Part shown: one piece after another, positions 41,827 through 49,794 of the stretch
Layout: each line of letters opens with the position of its first letter
Numbering within the stretch: position 1 is the stretch's first letter
Assembly (NCBI GenBank): GCA_003543245.1
Contig: DPJB01000037.1
Coordinates: 52,317 to 102,110 of the forward strand
From: Moraxellaceae bacterium
Lineage (GTDB): Bacteria > Pseudomonadota > Gammaproteobacteria > Pseudomonadales > Moraxellaceae
Reading direction: 5' to 3'
DNA length: 49,794 nucleotides
Notes under the pieces: model-generated
Told to the model about the DNA's origin: nothing
The model's input: the letters and a program-made list of their open reading frames with translations, nothing else
Database searches by the model: none
Position numbers and translations under genes: made by a program

Positions 41827-41852
41827 TGTCAGGCCCATTGAGTGGCCTGACA
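41827..41852 (-). other. Stem-loop between trpB and trpA
   Basis: TGTCAGGCC and GGCCTGACA form a 9-bp perfect stem with an 8-nt loop in the trpB-trpA gap. There is no T-tract, so it is not a clear terminator; it may adjust the TrpA:TrpB ratio or be a processing site. Confidence 0.5.
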
Positions 41853-41858
41853 GCAAAA

Positions 41859-43070
41859 TCACACAGTAATGCCGTCAAGCTTGGCAACCGTCAGCAAATC
41901 CTTGTCGCCACGCCCGGAGAGATTGCAGATGATGATCTGGTCCTTGCGCATGGTCGGTGCCAGCTTCTGCACGTAGGCAATGGCATGGCTGGATTCCAGC
42001 GCAGGAATGATGCCTTCTTTCTGGGTCAGCTCACGGAACCCGGCAAGCGCCTCATCATCGGTAATACCGACATAGTTCACTCGGCCGATATCCTTGAGCC
42101 AGCTGTGCTCGGGGCCAACACCAGGATAATCCAGACCAGCGGACACGGAGTGTGTCTCGATGATCTGGCCGTTGTCATCTTCCATCAGGTACGTACGGTT
42201 ACCGTGCAGCACGCCAGGGCGACCGCCATTGAGCGGCGCGGCGTGATTGGCAGTATCCAGGCCATGCCCAGCTGCTTCGACACCATACATGGCAACGCTG
42301 CCGTCATTCAGGAACGGATGGAAAAGACCAATGGCGTTCGAGCCGCCACCAACGCAGGCCACCAGTGCATCAGGCAGGCGGCCGGTTTGCGTCAGGCATT
42401 GCTCACGCGCTTCGCGACCGATCACGGACTGGAAGTCGCGCACCAGCATGGGATAAGGATGCGGACCGGCGACAGTACCAATGATGTAGAAGGTATTGTC
42501 GACGTTGGTCACCCAGTCGCGCATGGCTTCGTTCATTGCATCTTTAAGCGTTTTCGAGCCAGACGTGACCGGTACCACAGTGGCACCAAGCAGCTTCATG
42601 CGATAGACATTCATGGACTGACGCTTGACGTCTTCTTCGCCCATGAACACCACGCATTCCATGCCAAGACGTGCAGCAATTGTTGCCGTGGCAACACCAT
42701 GCTGACCGGCGCCGGTTTCGGCAATGACGCGTGTCTTGCCGGAGCTTTTGGCAAGCAGCGCCTGACCGATGGTGTTGTTCACCTTGTGCGCACCCGTGTG
42801 GTTCAGGTCCTCACGCTTGAGATATATCTGTGCACCACCCAGCTCACGGCTCCAGCGCTCGGCGTGGTAAAGCGGTGACGGACGTCCGACATAAAAGGCG
42901 AGATCGCGATCAAACTCTTTCTGGAAGTCCGGATCGTCCTTGAGACGCGCATACAGCGCCTCCAGATCCGTCAGTGCAGCCATCAGCGTCTCGGACACAA
43001 AGCGTCCGCCGTGAATACCGAAATGGCCTCTGGCATCGGGGAATTTCGAGAAATCGATAGGCTTGTTCAT
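41859..43070 (-). CDS. trpB: Tryptophan synthase beta subunit
   Basis: TrpB joins indole and serine to make tryptophan. The 403-residue PLP enzyme has the Schiff-base Lys96 in HTGAHKVNN, the phosphate-binding GGGSNAIG, and the monovalent-cation and serine-binding segments of TrpB1 (for example GRPSPLYHA and ETGAGQHG). Its ATG overlaps the trpF stop (ATGA), so trpF, trpB and trpA form a coupled unit. Confidence 0.98.
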   Translation of the reverse strand: MNKPIDFSKFPDARGHFGIHGGRFVSETLMAALTDLEALYARLKDDPDFQKEFDRDLAFYVGRPSPLYHAERWSRELGGAQIYLKREDLNHTGAHKVNNTIGQALLAKSSGKTRVIAETGAGQHGVATATIAARLGMECVVFMGEEDVKRQSMNVYRMKLLGATVVPVTSGSKTLKDAMNEAMRDWVTNVDNTFYIIGTVAGPHPYPMLVRDFQSVIGREAREQCLTQTGRLPDALVACVGGGSNAIGLFHPFLNDGSVAMYGVEAAGHGLDTANHAAPLNGGRPGVLHGNRTYLMEDDNGQIIETHSVSAGLDYPGVGPEHSWLKDIGRVNYVGITDDEALAGFRELTQKEGIIPALESSHAIAYVQKLAPTMRKDQIIICNLSGRGDKDLLTVAKLDGITV

Positions 43071-43720
43071 GCTGCCGGTACTCCTGCCATTTCCACATCT
43101 GCCTTTCTGGCTTCTGCCACAAAAGCGTCAATCAACCGGGCATCCTTGATGCCCTTTGCCATTTCCACACCACCACTGACATCCACCGCGTAGGGACGGG
43201 TCTGCCTGATGGCCTGTCTTACATTGTCCGGTGTCAGGCCGCCGGCCAGAATGAGTGGCTTGCCTGACTGCGCCGGGAAGCTGGCCCAGTCAAACGTATG
43301 TCCGGTACCCCCCCTCAAATCAGGATGCCATGCATCGAGCAAAATGCCTGATGCATCCGGGTATGCCGCAATCACTCCCGGCAAGTCCTGATCCGGCTTC
43401 ACGGCCAGCGCCTTGATCCAGGGCCTGCCGAAACCTGCACAAAACCCGTTGCTTTCATCGCCGTGAAACTGCAGCAGCGACAAGGGAACCATATCCAGAA
43501 CCGCCCTCACCTCGTCTTCACCGGCATTCACAAAGAGACCGACAGTTGTCACAAAAGGCGGCAGGTTGCGAATGATCTTCGCGGCCTTTTCCGCACTGAC
43601 ATGACGGGGACTGGGGGCATAAAAGACAAAGCCGAGTGCATCCGCTCCTGCGGCTACCGCTGCGGCGGCATCCTCAGGACGGGTTATCCCACAGATCTTG
43701 ATGCGGACTCGACTGGACAA
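43067..43720 (-). CDS. trpF: Phosphoribosylanthranilate isomerase
   Basis: TrpF catalyses the Amadori rearrangement in tryptophan synthesis. The 217-residue barrel has the catalytic Cys10 (KICGITRPED) and general base Asp129 (ILLDA), and the phosphate-binding LAGGLTPDNV and DVSGGVE. The start is a TTG at 43718-43720 with AAAGG about ten bases upstream; no in-frame ATG precedes the catalytic Cys. Many bacteria fuse TrpF to TrpC; here it stands alone, 80 bp after truA. Confidence 0.96.
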   Translation of the reverse strand: MSSRVRIKICGITRPEDAAAAVAAGADALGFVFYAPSPRHVSAEKAAKIIRNLPPFVTTVGLFVNAGEDEVRAVLDMVPLSLLQFHGDESNGFCAGFGRPWIKALAVKPDQDLPGVIAAYPDASGILLDAWHPDLRGGTGHTFDWASFPAQSGKPLILAGGLTPDNVRQAIRQTRPYAVDVSGGVEMAKGIKDARLIDAFVAEARKADVEMAGVPAA

Positions 43721-43800
43721 GGGTTGGATACCTTTGGCAAAGGCGGGATTCTAGGGAAGCCGGACGCATTTGGCCATGGGCTGCCCGGTTTTATCCCGGG

Positions 43801-44595
43801 TCAATAGAATCCCTGCAAAAACAACGGACCCAATGGTTCCTTGGGCAACACAAACTGCTCCGGATACAGCACATCGACAAAGTACAAACCGTCCGGAGGT
43901 GCCGTAACACCACCCAGCGTGCGATCCCGTGCCAGCAGCACTTCCTGCGCCCACTCCGGCTCTGCCTTGCCCTGGCCGATGGCCATGAGCACCCCGGCAA
44001 TATTGCGCACCATGTGATGCAGAAAGCCATCCGCCTGGATATCGATGACGATCAGGGTGCCCTTCTGGCGCAACTCGATAAAGTGCACGTCTCGCTCGGG
44101 CCGTGGTGCCTGGCAGGCCACCGCCCGGAATGAGGTGAAATCATGCCGGCCCACCAGATACCTTGCCGCGGCCTGCATGCGGCCAAGGTCAAGCGGATGA
44201 TAGTGCCAGGTTACCTGGCCAGCCAGCTGGCTTGAGCGAAAAGGATGATTGTAGATCACATACCGGTAACGACGTGCCACGGCCTTGAAGCGGGCATGAA
44301 ACTCGTCACTGACCGGTGCCACCCAGCGCAGGGCAATGTCTTCGGGCAGGTGCCGATTGATGCCCAGCATCCAGTTACGATCTGAGCGGACCGACTCCGT
44401 ATCGAAATGCGCGACCATGCCTGCTCCGTGAACGCCCGCGTCGGTACGCCCCGCTCCGTGCACGATCACCGGATGGTTTGCCACAGCGGCAATTGCACGC
44501 TCCAGGGTTTCCTGGACGCTTTTCACGCCCGGTTGCTGGGTCTGCCAGCCCCGGTAGTGCTGCCCGTTAAAATCGACACCAATCGCAATACGCAT
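43801..44595 (-). CDS. truA: tRNA pseudouridine synthase A
   Basis: TruA makes pseudouridine at positions 38-40 of tRNA anticodon arms. The 264-residue protein has the catalytic Asp52 in GAGRTDAGVH, plus the conserved YRYVIYN and FLHHMVRNI blocks. ATG 44595 has no strong ribosome site. It follows fimV across a terminator and leads into trpF, with an 80-bp gap and no strong terminator, so truA may lead the trpF-trpB-trpA-accD run. Confidence 0.97.
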   Translation of the reverse strand: MRIAIGVDFNGQHYRGWQTQQPGVKSVQETLERAIAAVANHPVIVHGAGRTDAGVHGAGMVAHFDTESVRSDRNWMLGINRHLPEDIALRWVAPVSDEFHARFKAVARRYRYVIYNHPFRSSQLAGQVTWHYHPLDLGRMQAAARYLVGRHDFTSFRAVACQAPRPERDVHFIELRQKGTLIVIDIQADGFLHHMVRNIAGVLMAIGQGKAEPEWAQEVLLARDRTLGGVTAPPDGLYFVDVLYPEQFVLPKEPLGPLFLQGFY

Positions 44596-44619
44596 GAAAG
44601 CCGGCCGTTTGCAGAAATG

Positions 44620-44648
44620 AAAAGGCCGCCTTTTTACGGCGGCCTTTT
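44620..44648 (-). terminator. Intrinsic terminator after fimV
   Basis: On the minus strand AAAAGGCCGCC and GGCGGCCTTTT form an 11-bp stem with a 7-nt loop ending in a run of T. It lies 34 bp after the fimV stop and 25 bp before the truA ATG, so truA needs a promoter near or within this hairpin, or read-through. Confidence 0.88.
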
Positions 44649-44681
44649 CGGAGCGTCAAGCCTTCGGCCTGACGACGGGAC

Positions 44682-47654
44682 TCAACCCACCTGCGCGAGC
44701 AGGCCCTTGGCTTCATCCTTCTGGGGTGCATTACCTTCGTTCAGGACTTCCTGAAGAATGTCACGAGCCCCTTCCATGTCACCCATGTCGATGTAGGCGC
44801 GCGCCAGATCCAGCTTGGTGGCGTTTTCATCGGTATCGGCGAGGAAGTCAAACTCATCGTCCATGCCCGTACTGTCTGCTGCCGCCATGGCAGGGGCAGC
44901 AACCGGAGCAGAGACTTCAGCAACCTCATCCAGATTCAACGCAGCATCAAAATCAGCCGCCGCATCATTCATGCCGGAGTCAGCCTGAACGGTTTCATCA
45001 AAGCTGAGATCGGATGCAGAGGCCTCATCAAGATTGAAGTCGCCTTCAAGATCATCAAGGCCAAAGCTCAGGTCGTCGTCAGTTGCCTTGGCAACCGGAG
45101 CCGGCGTCTCTGGCTGGCTGACAGGTGCATCCATGTCGAAGTCGGCGATGTCACCCAGACCAAGACCCGCAGAGGAGGTATCAAGCTGCGGCTCATCCAG
45201 CGACACCTCATCCAGCGAGAAATCCATGCCTTCATCAGCAGCGGTGGTCGACGCGGTTGCAGCAGGTGCGGCGTCAAAAGCAGCATCATCAAGCTCAAAA
45301 CTCAGATCGTCAGCGGCAGGAGCAGCAGTTGCAGGCTTGCTGTCGAAGCTGAAATCGAGATCTTCATCCAGACTCAGACCGCTGTCGGCAGCAGCAACCT
45401 GCGGCTTTTCGTCCGGCAGATCGAGACTGAAATCGGCGTTCATGTCCAGATCGGCATCAGTCACCGATTGCAGTGCAGGGCTGCTGGCAGAGACGGACGC
45501 ATTGAAGTCCATTTCCAGATCTTCAAGCGAGGCAATGTCATCATCCAGGGCTGCTGCAGATGCGGCCTTCTTGCCCAGACCCGGCTCGAATGCCAGGAAC
45601 TCATCATCACCCTTGGCTACGGGCAAAGCCGACATGGTTGCCTTGAGCTCCTCTGCACGGGACAGGGATGCAAGATCTCCCGACTGCTCGAACCACTCCT
45701 CCTGTTCGGCAAAACCATGGTGATCATCAAGGTGTGCGTAGACCTCAAGCAGCTTCAGACGCAGATCGGAACGGTGCGGATTGGCTGCAATGGCCTTGAC
45801 CAGAAAACCGGCGGCCTGCGGGTAACGTTCAAACGCCAGATACTGTTCGACTTCTTCCAGGGGGTCTGCCAGGACACGATCCTGGGCAGGCGCAGGTGCC
45901 GTAGCCGGTTCCAGATCGTCAAACGACGCATCCGGCAGCGAGAAGTCCTCTGCATGAGCACTCAGGTCATCCTGGGCTGCACCACCAAAAACAAAGCTGT
46001 CGGAGGAATCAGGAGCAGCACCGCCAATTTCGGCAAGACGGTCCTCCATGCCTTCAAGCTCGGCAAGGGCTTCCTCTTCTTCCGCCTTTTCACGACGACG
46101 CTTCATGAAGAAAAAGGCGCCACCCAGCAGGGCCAACAGACCGGCACCACCGGCAATCAGCGGCAGGGAACTGGACTCTTCAACTGGCTCGGGCTCGACT
46201 ACGACCGCCGGCTTTACAGGTGCAGGTGCAGGCAACGGCTTGGCATCAAGCACTGGCGCAGTATCGGCAGCAGCGGTTTCTGTGGTTGCCTTTGGTGTTG
46301 CATCCGGCGATGTAAGGGCATCAAGCTCTTCTGCCGTGGCAGTGGGCTTGGCGGCGACTGGAGCAGTCTTTGCAGCGGCGGCAGCAGTTGCCGCCTTGGC
46401 ATCCGCCTTTGCCTGCTGGTCCTTCAGCTTGGCCTGAAGATCAGCAAGCTTGGCATTCTGCACTTCCAGTTGCTTGTCATTGGCCTTGACCTTGGTGTCC
46501 AGCGTACCAACCTTGGCAGCCAGCTTTTCCTTCTCTGCCTTGGCGGCTTCCGCCTTTACACGATTCTCATCAAGCTTTTTGGTATCGGCAGGCTTGGCTA
46601 CACCCTGGTCCTTGCCAGCCGAAGACGCTCCGGCCTTGCCTGTCTGGGCGGCAAGCAGCTTGACTTCAGGCTTGGCAACCGGTGCAGCGGCTACTGGAGC
46701 TTGCTGCGGGGCGGTGGCATTGACTTGCTGGGCATCCAGAGCCGGCTTCTCGGCAGGTGCAGGCTGGGCTGAGCGCCACTCCTGGGTCTGCTCGCGGATT
46801 GATGCGGCTGCTTCCTGGGCGCTCACTTCACGAATCTGGGACTCGGAGGGAATCCTGAGGACCTGACCACGCTTGAGCTGATTGATGTTGTCACCCACGA
46901 ATGCCTTGGGGTTGGCTCGCTGAATGGCAATCATGGTCTGCGAAACACTGACGCTGTCAGATGGGCGAAGCTGCTCGCCTACCTTCCACATGGTGTCGCC
47001 GGAACGGGTGCGGTAACTGTCGGGCTGAGGGACTGGCTGCGGCTGCTGTGCTACAAGCTCAGGCTCAGGCTCAGGCTGACGAACCGGCTTTTCTGCTACC
47101 GGAACTGGTGCTGGAACAACAGGTGCGGGCGCTTCGGCTACGGGTTCCTCCGGCGCTAGCGTCACCTGTGCAGGCTCTGCCGGAGCGGCCTCTACAGGTG
47201 CAGCGATCTGCGGAACAGCGATTGGCTGAACCACTGCCTGGGGCGCGGTATCGGCCATGACAGGCGGATCAAGCAGTGCCGTCACTTCCTGCAGGCGGGC
47301 ATTGCCCGGCCAGGCAATACGAACCACAAAATTCAGGAATGGCTCGCGTACGGGCTTGGCGGAGGTGATCTTTACAAAGGAACGACCACCAGGATTGAGG
47401 ACCACATCGAAGCGCAAATCGGTCAGAAAGTAGACACGATCAACGCTCAGTCGCTCAAAGTCTTCCTGGGTTGCCAGGGTGACCTTGATTTCATCGGGAT
47501 TGAGATCACCGATTTCAACCAGTTCAATCTCGCCCTGATAGGGCTCACCCAGAGCAGACTTGGTCTGGAGATCTCTGACGGCCAATGCATGTCCCAGTCC
47601 CGGCAACATGACGCCGACACTCAACAGGGCAACCGCAAGCTTACGCAGGACCAT
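44682..47654 (-). CDS. fimV: FimV polar hub / peptidoglycan-binding protein
   Basis: FimV organises type IV pilus assembly, cell polarity and cAMP signalling in Pseudomonas. The 990-residue protein has a signal peptide (1-25), the FimV N-terminal domain (about 26-130), Pro/Ala linker, a LysM peptidoglycan-binding domain (212-270), a Lys/Ala coiled coil (about 360-425), one membrane span (498-517) followed by KRRRE, and a cytoplasmic acidic half. That half holds a TPR-like segment (about 610-660), low-complexity Asp/Ala/Leu repeats (DDLSF, DLEMDF, SLDE-type), and the conserved FimV C-terminal cap (about the last 45 residues, LARAYIDMGDMEGARDIL). ATG 47654 with AAAGGA upstream. Pole-localised regulator and TPR partner binding are family knowledge. 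Confidence 0.95.
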   Translation of the reverse strand: MVLRKLAVALLSVGVMLPGLGHALAVRDLQTKSALGEPYQGEIELVEIGDLNPDEIKVTLATQEDFERLSVDRVYFLTDLRFDVVLNPGGRSFVKITSAKPVREPFLNFVVRIAWPGNARLQEVTALLDPPVMADTAPQAVVQPIAVPQIAAPVEAAPAEPAQVTLAPEEPVAEAPAPVVPAPVPVAEKPVRQPEPEPELVAQQPQPVPQPDSYRTRSGDTMWKVGEQLRPSDSVSVSQTMIAIQRANPKAFVGDNINQLKRGQVLRIPSESQIREVSAQEAAASIREQTQEWRSAQPAPAEKPALDAQQVNATAPQQAPVAAAPVAKPEVKLLAAQTGKAGASSAGKDQGVAKPADTKKLDENRVKAEAAKAEKEKLAAKVGTLDTKVKANDKQLEVQNAKLADLQAKLKDQQAKADAKAATAAAAAKTAPVAAKPTATAEELDALTSPDATPKATTETAAADTAPVLDAKPLPAPAPVKPAVVVEPEPVEESSSLPLIAGGAGLLALLGGAFFFMKRRREKAEEEEALAELEGMEDRLAEIGGAAPDSSDSFVFGGAAQDDLSAHAEDFSLPDASFDDLEPATAPAPAQDRVLADPLEEVEQYLAFERYPQAAGFLVKAIAANPHRSDLRLKLLEVYAHLDDHHGFAEQEEWFEQSGDLASLSRAEELKATMSALPVAKGDDEFLAFEPGLGKKAASAAALDDDIASLEDLEMDFNASVSASSPALQSVTDADLDMNADFSLDLPDEKPQVAAADSGLSLDEDLDFSFDSKPATAAPAADDLSFELDDAAFDAAPAATASTTAADEGMDFSLDEVSLDEPQLDTSSAGLGLGDIADFDMDAPVSQPETPAPVAKATDDDLSFGLDDLEGDFNLDEASASDLSFDETVQADSGMNDAAADFDAALNLDEVAEVSAPVAAPAMAAADSTGMDDEFDFLADTDENATKLDLARAYIDMGDMEGARDILQEVLNEGNAPQKDEAKGLLAQVG

Positions 47655-47764
47655 TATCGGATTCCTTTATTGGTTATTCTTTCGCCCTTCAGAAACCCGG
47701 TGGGCGGTACCGGTCAGCCATGCCAATGGCCTTTTTCCATTGCTGCAAGACTACTATCCTAGAA

Positions 47765-47794
47765 TTTGTATCACAAGGTTTTCGTAAGTATCAA
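47765..47794 (-). promoter_or_regulatory. Candidate promoter of fimV
   Basis: On the minus strand TTGATA (47789-47794) and TACAAA (47765-47770) are spaced 18 bp, 111 bp upstream of the fimV ATG, in the 143-bp gap after the Asd-like gene. AT content is locally high. Weak match. Confidence 0.35.
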
Positions 47795-47797
47795 TAA

Positions 47798-48769
47798 TTA
47801 AAGTCTTTTTATCCACTTTTCAAGCAAATCCACCGTGTGTCGGGCGGCACCCTGATGCACATTATCGGCGACCGCAACCATGGTCACGCCCTGAAGCGGG
47901 GGCGACAAAGGCCGAATACCACTAACGTATACCCCAACCTGCCCTGCCGCATCCGTTACCGGCGTCGCAACTTGCTGATCTTCCGAAGAATTCCTGACCT
48001 CCACGCCACCCAACCTGGACAGACGATCAGCGAACTCTTCAGCCATCATGGGGACCTCTGTTTCCAGGGTAATCTGGGCCGTTACCCCATAGAAAACCGG
48101 AGCAACAATGGCCGAAAGCACCAGGGGAACGTGCTCACCCAGCAGTTGCTGCAAGCCTTCGATCACGATCTCCTCACGGGATGAGCCGACGAGCGGCAAG
48201 CAATTGAAGGCAATCTGGACAGGAAAAACCACTGGCTCAATCCCCCGTGCGTTCAGCAACTCGCCCGTCTGGCCTGCCAGCTCACGCACACCCGCATGAC
48301 CGGAAGACGATACCGGAAGCACAAGCGAGACATGCACGGCACGCAAGGGAAAGGTCCCGATAGCGGCTGACAGCAGTGGCGCCAGCAGGGAAACCTCGGC
48401 TGACGGCACAATCACCATCTCGGCACTTTCGGACTCAACCGTGCCCGCCAGTGGAACATCGCGCTGCCCGGCAAACGCCGTCGAGTGATCAATCACACGA
48501 CAGCCCGCGGCGAGAGCGCGATCGGCCAGCAGCTCCGACACCGCCAGAGGGGTTGCCAGCACCACAACATCCGCACGACTGAAATCAAAAGCCTCCGCCA
48601 CCTCCACGATCAGTGGACGGTGACGGAACATGACCGTTTCTTCCTCCGAGCGGGAAGACGCCAGCGCATGCACCTCGGCAAACTCCAGGCCGGACTCATC
48701 CAGTCGGGACAGTAACGCCCGCCCTACTTCACCGGTAACACCTACAATTGCCAGACGGAAGTCAGCCAT
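47798..48769 (-). CDS. usg: Usg-type aspartate-semialdehyde dehydrogenase homologue, probably non-catalytic
   Basis: The 323-residue protein has the Asd fold: an N-terminal Rossmann motif (VGVTGEVGRALL) and a C-terminal dimerisation domain. The position of the catalytic cysteine, normally in an NC(S/T) motif, reads VPSAEVSLLA with no Cys, and the only cysteines are elsewhere. It should therefore lack dehydrogenase activity, as is known for E. coli Usg. Start ATG 48769 has AGGAG 10 bp upstream; a TTG three codons earlier touches that site. It follows asd across a terminator and precedes fimV, the Pseudomonas order. Its function is unknown. Confidence 0.88.
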   Translation of the reverse strand: MADFRLAIVGVTGEVGRALLSRLDESGLEFAEVHALASSRSEEETVMFRHRPLIVEVAEAFDFSRADVVVLATPLAVSELLADRALAAGCRVIDHSTAFAGQRDVPLAGTVESESAEMVIVPSAEVSLLAPLLSAAIGTFPLRAVHVSLVLPVSSSGHAGVRELAGQTGELLNARGIEPVVFPVQIAFNCLPLVGSSREEIVIEGLQQLLGEHVPLVLSAIVAPVFYGVTAQITLETEVPMMAEEFADRLSRLGGVEVRNSSEDQQVATPVTDAAGQVGVYVSGIRPLSPPLQGVTMVAVADNVHQGAARHTVDLLEKWIKRL

Positions 48770-48786
48770 TTTTTTCAATCTCCTGA

Positions 48787-48826
48787 AAATACAAAACCCG
48801 CCCGCACTGAAGCCAGTACGGGCGGG
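48787..48826 (-). terminator. Intrinsic terminator after asd
   Basis: On the minus strand CCCGCCCGTACTG pairs with CAGTGCGGGCGGG (one G-U wobble), followed by TTTTGTATTTT. It begins about 15 bp after the asd stop and ends just before the Asd-like gene's ribosome site. Confidence 0.88.
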
Positions 48827-48840
48827 TACAACTTTTCTGC

Positions 48841-49794
48841 TTACTTGCCTAGCAGGATGCGCAGCATGCGGCGCAGTGGTTCTGCAGCACCCCAGAGCAA
48901 CTGGTCACCGATCACAAAGGCGGAAATGTATTCCGGCCCCATGTTGAGCTTGCGCACACGACCGACACCGATTTTGAGACCACCAGTAATGGATGCCGGG
49001 GTCAGTTCCTTCACGCTGATCTCGCGATCATTCGGCACAAACTTCACCCAGTCGTTGCCGGACCTGATGATGGACTCGATCTGCTCCAGAGGCAGATCCT
49101 TCTTCAACTTGATGGTCAGTGCGAGACTGTGGCAACGCATGGCACCGATACGAACGCACAGGCCATCCACCGGAATGGTGCTGCTGGTGCCGAGAATCTT
49201 GTTCACTTCAGCCTGTCCCTTCCACTCTTCCTTGGACTGACCGTTGTCGAGCTGCTTGTCGATCCACGGGATAAGCCCGCCAGCAAGCGGGGCACCAAAG
49301 AATTCGGTCGGTACATCTTCACGAATGGTTTTGGCCACCTTGCGATCGATATCCAGAATCGCAGAAGCCGGTGTCGCCAGTTCGTCAGCGACAGCCGCGT
49401 GAATTACGCCCATGCCTTTAAGCAATTCGCGCATATGGTTGGCGCCACCGCCGGACGCCGCCTGGTAGGTCATGGAGCTGACCCAGTCGACCAGACCTTC
49501 GCGGAACAGGCCGCCCATCCCCATCAGCATGATGGAGTTGGTGCAGTTGCCGCCAATGTAGTTCTTCACGCCCTTGGCCAGCGCGCTGCGAATGACGCCA
49601 TCGTTGACCGGATCGAGCACGATGACGGCATCATCTTCCATACGAAGGCTGGATGCAGCATCAATCCAGTAGCCATTCCAGCCAGCCGCACGCAGCTTCG
49701 GGAAAACCTCACTGGTGTAATCACCACCCTGACAAGTCAGGATGACATCCATTGCCTTGAGGGCATCAATCGAGTTGGCATCCTGCAGTGCAGG
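48841..49794 (-). CDS. asd: Aspartate-semialdehyde dehydrogenase (partial, N-terminus missing)
   Basis: Asd makes aspartate semialdehyde for lysine/diaminopimelate, threonine and methionine. The window holds the last 317 codons; about 50-55 N-terminal residues, including the NADP Rossmann opening, lie beyond the high-coordinate edge. The frame is open from 49794, reading PALQDANSIDALKA before the internal Met at 49752. The catalytic cysteine is in GGNCTN, followed by TYQAASGGGANHMREL, IPWIDKQLDNGQS and CVRIGAMRCHS, matching the gammaproteobacterial Asd type. Ends with a terminator before the Usg-like gene. Confidence 0.97.
   Translation of the reverse strand, partial: PALQDANSIDALKAMDVILTCQGGDYTSEVFPKLRAAGWNGYWIDAASSLRMEDDAVIVLDPVNDGVIRSALAKGVKNYIGGNCTNSIMLMGMGGLFREGLVDWVSSMTYQAASGGGANHMRELLKGMGVIHAAVADELATPASAILDIDRKVAKTIREDVPTEFFGAPLAGGLIPWIDKQLDNGQSKEEWKGQAEVNKILGTSSTIPVDGLCVRIGAMRCHSLALTIKLKKDLPLEQIESIIRSGNDWVKFVPNDREISVKELTPASITGGLKIGVGRVRKLNMGPEYISAFVIGDQLLWGAAEPLRRMLRILLGK

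Noticed and set aside
41589..42878. 429-codon open frame antisense to trpA and trpB
   Set aside because: Opposite strand of two conserved enzymes; no motif, no ribosome site.
44900..46400. Repetitive DNA in fimV resembling tandem repeats
   Set aside because: It encodes degenerate acidic and Ala/Lys-rich segments normal for FimV; no exact DNA repeat units were found.
45468..46772. 434-codon open frame antisense to fimV
   Set aside because: Gly/Leu/Cys/Arg-rich protein produced by the repetitive Ala/Lys codons of fimV on the other strand.
1..49794. CRISPR arrays, insertion sequences, prophage or integrase genes, attachment sites at the tRNA
   Set aside because: No regularly spaced repeats, transposase or integrase motifs were found, and no partial repeat of the tRNA-Val 3' end was noticed in the window.

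Overview
The window comes from a gammaproteobacterium of the Pseudomonadales/Moraxellales, most likely a member of the Moraxellaceae. This is inferred from gene order: asd–usg–fimV–truA–trpF–trpB–trpA–accD–folC–SPOR gene–cvpA–purF–metZ is the Pseudomonas-type cluster with trpBA inserted, as remembered for Acinetobacter-like genomes. Moderately high GC and System I cytochrome c maturation agree. No insertion sequence, prophage, integron or CRISPR array was seen; this is chromosomal backbone with a few accessory genes.

Layout. Positions 1-4751 hold the translation operon thrS–infC–rpmI–rplT–pheS–pheT on the minus strand, with an AUU start for infC and an intrinsic terminator between rplT and pheS. 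Next is a large unidentified lipoprotein (5009-7222), then tamA–tamB for outer-membrane assembly. A plus-strand MFS transporter fused to a PlsC acyltransferase (13343-15229) diverges from tamA and ends at a shared terminator facing ccmABCDE. A nucleoside deaminase and an AraC regulator lie upstream of ccmA.

The accessory middle (19.8-34.5 kb) has a secreted zinc-dependent phospholipase C-like enzyme, then a terminator, a periplasmic parvulin and a membrane-anchored protein of unknown function. These may form a secreted enzyme with its own folding helpers. It continues with a REC–PAS–GGDEF protein, a second AraC regulator divergent from a ferritin-like di-metal protein, an orphan lipoprotein, tRNA-Val(GAC), a MoxR–DUF58–TgpA transglutaminase operon and a plus-strand GMC alcohol oxidase.

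The last 15 kb is the conserved minus-strand block: methionine (metZ), purine (purF), folate (folC), fatty acid (accD) and tryptophan (trpA, trpB, trpF) synthesis, tRNA modification (truA), type IV pilus/twitching hub FimV, an Asd-like pseudoenzyme and partial asd. Most of it is tightly packed, with ATGA or TGATG overlaps, so translational coupling is likely. Genes are written with starts corrected by ribosome binding sites and family alignment. Family assignments come from reading motifs, not from database searches.
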